In this document: in pieces, positions 14,701 through 16,991 of the stretch
How the letters are laid out: each line of letters starts with the position of its first letter
Numbering within the stretch: position 1 is the first letter of the stretch
Origin: DSAR01 sp034437315
GTDB lineage: Bacteria; Chloroflexota; Anaerolineae; B4-G1
Direction: 5' to 3'
Assembly (NCBI GenBank): GCA_034437315.1
Contig: DAOTUC010000099.1
Location: forward strand, 1 to 16,991
Length of the DNA: 16,991 nt
Program-made: the position numbers and the translations under genes
Notes under the pieces: generated by a model
What the model saw: only the letters and a program-made list of their open reading frames with translations
Told to the model about the DNA's origin: nothing
Databases searched by the model: none

Positions 14701-15335
14701 TCCTCGTCGGGGCCAAAGGGAGGTTGGGTCTCGAAGAAATCGTGCAGGCCGGACATGATCTCGCGGTAGGCTGTCTGCTTGCTCAATGCCATATCATCGA
14801 AGAGTTCCTGGAACGGCGAGAAAGCGGGATTGGCATTGGCCAACCAGAGCGTGATCAGTTCTTCCAACACGACTTGCCGGTGGGGGACGCCGGCCGTCTC
14901 GCCCGCCAGGTACTCGTCCACCGACGACGCACGCCGGTAGACTGCGACCGGCGGGAATTCGTCGGTGAACTGGCGCAGGGCTTCATCGACCGCCTCGCGG
15001 CCCAAGCGCTCGTCCAGCCAGGATAAGGCCTGCTCCAGGGCGTGGGGATTTTCCTGGCGGTGGTAGCGCCGGAAGACGACGTGCATGATCTCGTCGATCA
15101 GCCCCATGGCGTTGATCTGCCCGGCTCGCACGCCCCGTTCCGGGTAGCGCGCCAGGTCGCGTTTCTCGTTCATCTTCTGGACGAAGACCCGGGCGGCGTG
15201 AAAATTGGCGAAGATGACGTTCCCGCTCAGGGAGAAAAGCGCCTGGTCGAATTGATAGCGGTCCCGCGCGGCGCGTGAGATGTGGAATTCCATCAGGGGT
15301 TGTTGATTCGGCAGCGTATGTAATCCGCAAGACAT
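11796..15335 (-). CDS. Very large GH13 alpha-amylase-like protein
   Basis: A 1179-residue, apparently cytoplasmic protein. A unique N-terminal region (about 1-300) is followed by a GH13 barrel (about 300-730): region I DMVPNHVG (403-410), region II RFDAAM with nucleophile D523, region III LLAEAF with acid/base E588, and region IV NFMNNPDE (643-650). In region IV the usual NHD histidine is proline (P648) while D649 is kept. A beta-rich part and a helical C-terminal domain (about 935-1179) complete it. It is much longer than ordinary amylases of about 500 residues. Two low-complexity inserts are in frame: KTETETKTET (about 784-793) and ISESANQR twice (911-926). The start is set by a strong AGGAGG 8 nt upstream. 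It is the first gene of a chain with GH57, methyltransferase and nuclease-like genes. It probably acts on alpha-glucan such as glycogen; this is inferred. Confidence 0.9.
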   Translation of the reverse strand: MSCGLHTLPNQQPLMEFHISRAARDRYQFDQALFSLSGNVIFANFHAARVFVQKMNEKRDLARYPERGVRAGQINAMGLIDEIMHVVFRRYHRQENPHALEQALSWLDERLGREAVDEALRQFTDEFPPVAVYRRASSVDEYLAGETAGVPHRQVVLEELITLWLANANPAFSPFQELFDDMALSKQTAYREIMSGLHDFFETQPPFGPDEENLLDMLRAPAVAQPHSLPGQLEYIRQRWGYILGDYLYRLLSSLDFIAEEEKSAFLGPGPSRVYDFSGMGEYERFSPDQAWMPSVVMIAKNVYVWLDQLSKRYERSITRLDQIPDEELDTLARWGFTGLWLIGLWERSEASKRIKQMCGNPEAVASAYSLYDYQIAADLGGDEAYRNLRDRAWRRGIRLASDMVPNHVGIDGKWVIEHPDWFISLDHSPFPAYTFNGPNLSRDERVGIYLEDHYYERSDAAVVFKRIDHWSSDEKYIYHGNDGTSMPWNDTAQLNYLKPEVREAVIQKILDVARQFPIIRFDAAMTLAKKHYQRLWFPEPGSGGDIPSRAEHGMTREQFDAAMPNEFWRQVVDRVAEEAPDTLLLAEAFWLMEGYFVRTLGMHRVYNSAFMNMLRDEDNAKYRSVIKNTLAFDPQILKRYVNFMNNPDERTAVDQFGKEDKYFGICTLLATMPGLPMFGHGQVEGFTEKYGMEYRRAYWDERPDPALVARHEREIFPLLQRRTQFAGVAHFLLYDLFTPEGYVDENVFAYSNQENGQRSLVIYHNKYAETRGWVRTSVAYALKTETETKTETGQGNGKRLVQKSLGEGLGLAGGDRFTIFRDQTSGLEYIRPSWELCEKGLYVELGAYQSHVFLDFREVQDDESRRYGQLTAYLDGRGVPNVEEAMRELFLQPLHQAFRALVNADTFERISESANQRISESANQRGATEGCSESAGSNQLLDEIEGRLVRLFDEAARAAGREVDAGALARRARRKLAAVLDLARSEAPVCKGLDEPLPLASQSTSAWPTCLGWLFTHNLGQVMDEASGAQISRSWLDEWLLGKILAGTFQDLGMDPGMRQRALLAIKLLVTHQRWFEVQPAAEAWAYRVLTTWLADRDVQQFLQVNRYQDVLWFNQESFNELLGWMGWVMAVQLRADPDRPATAQAQRAHCKILERLQQAAQASEFQVERLLDEVKNG
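12540..12554. other. Perfect small hairpin inside the GH13 gene
   Basis: GCAACC-TTC-GGTTGC forms a 6-bp stem with a 3-nt loop, next to the 8-bp repeat tract. It encodes part of the GATEGC linker. It may be part of the same inserted low-complexity block. Confidence 0.5.
12561..12608. repeat. 8-bp tandem repeat, six copies, in the GH13 coding region
   Basis: CTGATTCG occurs six times in tandem (the third copy is CTAATTCG). On the coding strand three units (24 bp) spell the eight residues ISESANQR, so six units give two peptide repeats. Unit length is not a multiple of three, so loss or gain of a single unit would shift the frame. Confidence 0.9.
12958..12987. repeat. Hexanucleotide-type repeat encoding KTETETKTET
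   Basis: Five near-identical hexamers (GTCTCC, GTCTTC, GTCTCT, GTCTCC, GTCTTC) encode an acidic/basic low-complexity linker in the GH13 protein. Gain or loss of hexamers would keep the frame. Confidence 0.75.
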
Positions 15336-15396
15336 AGTGATCCTCCTGAAGAGCCTGGATGTAATCTGAAAACTTGTCGAAAAGCAAAGAGTTTCT

Positions 15397-16344
15397 TTAA
15401 ACTTTTACCAATAGATCCTGAATGGGTAAAAGCTCAGATTCAGGAGAGGCTTCAACGATACGACGCAGGGAATTGAGATTTGCTTTTCTCGTAGCAGTGC
15501 GACGTCGCAAGGGATGAGCACCGCGTGCTAGAAAGTAGGCATTACCCGCAGCGCTAGCGGATGGTTCAGCATAGTCAACCACAAAGAGTGGTACGTTCAG
15601 ACGTAATGCCATTTTGCCTGCATTAAACGTCCCTCCAGATGCGCCCGCTTCAATGACAACGAGTGCATGCGACAGCCCACATACTGTCCGGTTCCGCTGC
15701 ATCGCGTTAGCCACCGACCAACTCATATAGGGGGGAAACTCAGAGATCAAGAGTGCATTCTTTGGTGAAATGAATTGTCTCAGATTAGAACGTAATCGGT
15801 ATCGTAGAATACCTTCTGGCAAGACAATTATGGTGTTCCCTCCATTTATTAAAGCAGTTCGATGAACCATTGTATCCACACCGCGCGCGCCGCCACTAAC
15901 TACTACCCAATCCCAAGTAGCGAGTTGTGTAGCGCAGTCCTCGGCTGCTGTAAGTCCTTGAGAAGAAGCATCACGTGCACCACAGAAGCCAACAGCTTTC
16001 TGCTGTAGAAGGTCTAGATTCCCCCAGACATAAAGCAAAGGTGGAGATTGATCACCAAGGCGTTTCCGAAGTTGGGCAGGATACTTCATTGCTGTGTGAG
16101 ATAACAACTTCACACAGCGCTGTTCCAACTCCACACATGTCTTTTCCAATCTAGTATGTGCAGTCTGAAGCGACTGCGCTTGTCTCTGGGCTAAGCCAAA
16201 TCGTGAAACCTGTTCCCTAATGGGCAATTGTAGAAACTCTTTCAGGGAAGTCCCAGTTTGATCTAGTCGAGTAAGTATCTTACGAATGGTTGCAGGTCCT
16301 ATTCCTTTTGCTAAATGTAGTTGTAAATAGCTTATTTCGCTCAT
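15397..16344 (-). CDS. DprA/Smf-like DNA-processing protein
   Basis: A 315-residue protein. A helix-hairpin-helix-like start (LHLAKGIGPATIRKIL, 9-24) is followed by a DprA Rossmann-type core: GFCGARDASSQG (119-130), VVSGGARGVDTMVH (148-161), FPP...W...RNRTVCGLS (203-225), EAGASGGTFNAG (232-243) and GNAYFLARGA (267-276). DprA binds single-stranded DNA and loads RecA during transformation. This copy looks somewhat short for the family and seems to lack the usual C-terminal winged helix. Its start overlaps the stop of the phosphoribosyltransferase by ATGA. Both genes are clearly richer in A+T than the rest of the window, suggesting acquisition by transfer. It could be a competence gene or, because it is paired with a ComF-type protein, part of a defence-type cassette. 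Confidence 0.87.
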   Translation of the reverse strand: MSEISYLQLHLAKGIGPATIRKILTRLDQTGTSLKEFLQLPIREQVSRFGLAQRQAQSLQTAHTRLEKTCVELEQRCVKLLSHTAMKYPAQLRKRLGDQSPPLLYVWGNLDLLQQKAVGFCGARDASSQGLTAAEDCATQLATWDWVVVSGGARGVDTMVHRTALINGGNTIIVLPEGILRYRLRSNLRQFISPKNALLISEFPPYMSWSVANAMQRNRTVCGLSHALVVIEAGASGGTFNAGKMALRLNVPLFVVDYAEPSASAAGNAYFLARGAHPLRRRTATRKANLNSLRRIVEASPESELLPIQDLLVKV

Positions 16345-16991
16345 CGATCCAAATCCCGCGATGTTTTGGTAGCTACGAGTCCCAAGACCATTGCCGCCCC
16401 TGCTTCAAACAATATACGTCCTACTTCATTGAGTGTAAACCCTGTTTGATAGATGTCGTCCAATAAGATCACTAATTGCCCCTTGACTTGATCATAATAC
16501 TGAGGAGATACTTCGCAAGCATCCTTGACGTTGTTAATTTTCTCTTGAATGGTTTGACAGTCCTTCATCGGCTTGGTATTACGTGCTTTTTTAACCCACG
16601 ATGTCCCATCGACTTTTCCCAGATGCGTGGTTATCTGTTTGGCCAAATATACAGGTAGATTGGGGCTTCCAGGTCTTGAAGGAGGCGCCGCAATGATGAT
16701 CCCGGCACGACTATAAGTGGGATGAACTTGTATGAATTCGATCATCTTCTCCACAATGCTATCGGCAGATTGTCTATGCTTTGACGTCCAGGCGCCTCGA
16801 TATGGTTTGGCTTGATAGACCAACTCGCCTAGATTAGTTCGTATGTATCTACCTCCTGGATCCATCTGGGTATGATATTCAAGAGCAAAGGTCTCAGTCA
16901 AATCATCTTCTATACATACCACCTCTTGAAATGTTCGTAATAGCGTCTTGATCTGATCACGCCCAGGGCGGTCAATGTTGTATATATATGT
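16341..16991 (-). CDS. ComF-type phosphoribosyltransferase, probably incomplete at window edge
   Basis: A type I phosphoribosyltransferase-fold protein like ComF. The PRPP-binding motif is VILLDDIYQTGFTL, 151-164 when counted from the GTG at 16922. ELVYQAKPYRG near the N-terminus and NTKPMKDCQTIQEKINN (115-131) match the conserved ComF regions. The GTG at 16922 is the nearest start (193 residues) but has no Shine-Dalgarno at proper spacing. The 23 codons upstream to the edge contain no stop (they include PGRDQIKTLLRTFQEV), so I annotate to 16991 as partial. It overlaps the DprA-like gene by ATGA, and both are AT-rich. The zinc-binding N-terminus of classical ComF is not visible in what is present. 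Confidence 0.8.
   Translation of the reverse strand, partial: TYIYNIDRPGRDQIKTLLRTFQEVVCIEDDLTETFALEYHTQMDPGGRYIRTNLGELVYQAKPYRGAWTSKHRQSADSIVEKMIEFIQVHPTYSRAGIIIAAPPSRPGSPNLPVYLAKQITTHLGKVDGTSWVKKARNTKPMKDCQTIQEKINNVKDACEVSPQYYDQVKGQLVILLDDIYQTGFTLNEVGRILFEAGAAMVLGLVATKTSRDLDR

Noticed and set aside
14052..15026. 324-codon plus-strand open frame
   Set aside because: Antisense to the GH13 gene, with a V/G/L/Q-rich shadow composition and no recognisable motif.
15336..15396. Intrinsic terminator after the DprA-like gene
   Set aside because: Only a 5-bp AT stem (AGTTT/AAACT) is present, with no proper GC stem and U-run.

Overview
The window looks like a chromosomal segment of a GC-rich bacterium, most likely a member of the Chloroflexota (Anaerolineae-like). 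This is an inference. It rests on the gene content (a GH57/DUF3536 plus giant GH13 pair, a fused MFS/spermidine-synthase protein, a DUF1461 membrane protein) and on short degenerate tandem repeats of a kind I associate with that phylum, such as an in-frame ISESANQR repeat and non-coding CTTCGTGTT-type arrays. Almost everything lies on the minus strand. The only convincing plus-strand gene is a nitroreductase near the left end. No tRNA, rRNA or CRISPR was seen.

Left end (1-655): no gene. It holds a 139-bp MITE-like element with perfect 17-bp terminal inverted repeats and a perfect 9-bp target duplication (19-175). Next come a hairpin and a five-copy 59-bp tandem array that ends about 90 bp before the nitroreductase gene (656-1237).

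Sensory operon (1384-6013, minus): a lipoprotein branched-chain-amino-acid-type binding protein, a 1032-residue hybrid-free histidine kinase (extracytoplasmic Cache, HAMP, PAS, GAF, PAS, HisKA, HATPase) and a single-domain response regulator. Both junctions are ATGA overlaps. No transporter permease or ATPase is present, so the binding protein probably serves as a ligand receptor for the kinase. A second MITE-like element, of IS630 type in a CTAG target, lies directly upstream and may supply a -35 box.

Membrane/methyltransferase pair (6260-8560, minus): a DUF1461 integral membrane protein follows a fused MFS/spermidine-synthase-like protein, with a 21-bp tandem duplication between them. A 355-bp gap (8561-8915) is filled with short tandem repeats.

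Sugar/DNA-modification operon (8916-15335, minus): a 1179-residue GH13 alpha-amylase-like enzyme, then a GH57/DUF3536 enzyme, a DNA N4/N6-methyltransferase and a small protein with a PD-(D/E)XK-like signature. The last three genes overlap by 4 and 8 nt, and the first two are 6 nt apart. The last two look like a restriction-modification pair translationally coupled to polysaccharide enzymes, which is unusual.

Right edge (15397-16991, minus): a DprA-like protein and a ComF-type phosphoribosyltransferase overlap by ATGA in visibly AT-richer DNA. The phosphoribosyltransferase frame stays open to the window edge, so the gene is probably incomplete here. Competence proteins paired like this may be a competence remnant or part of a defence-type cassette that continues outside the window.
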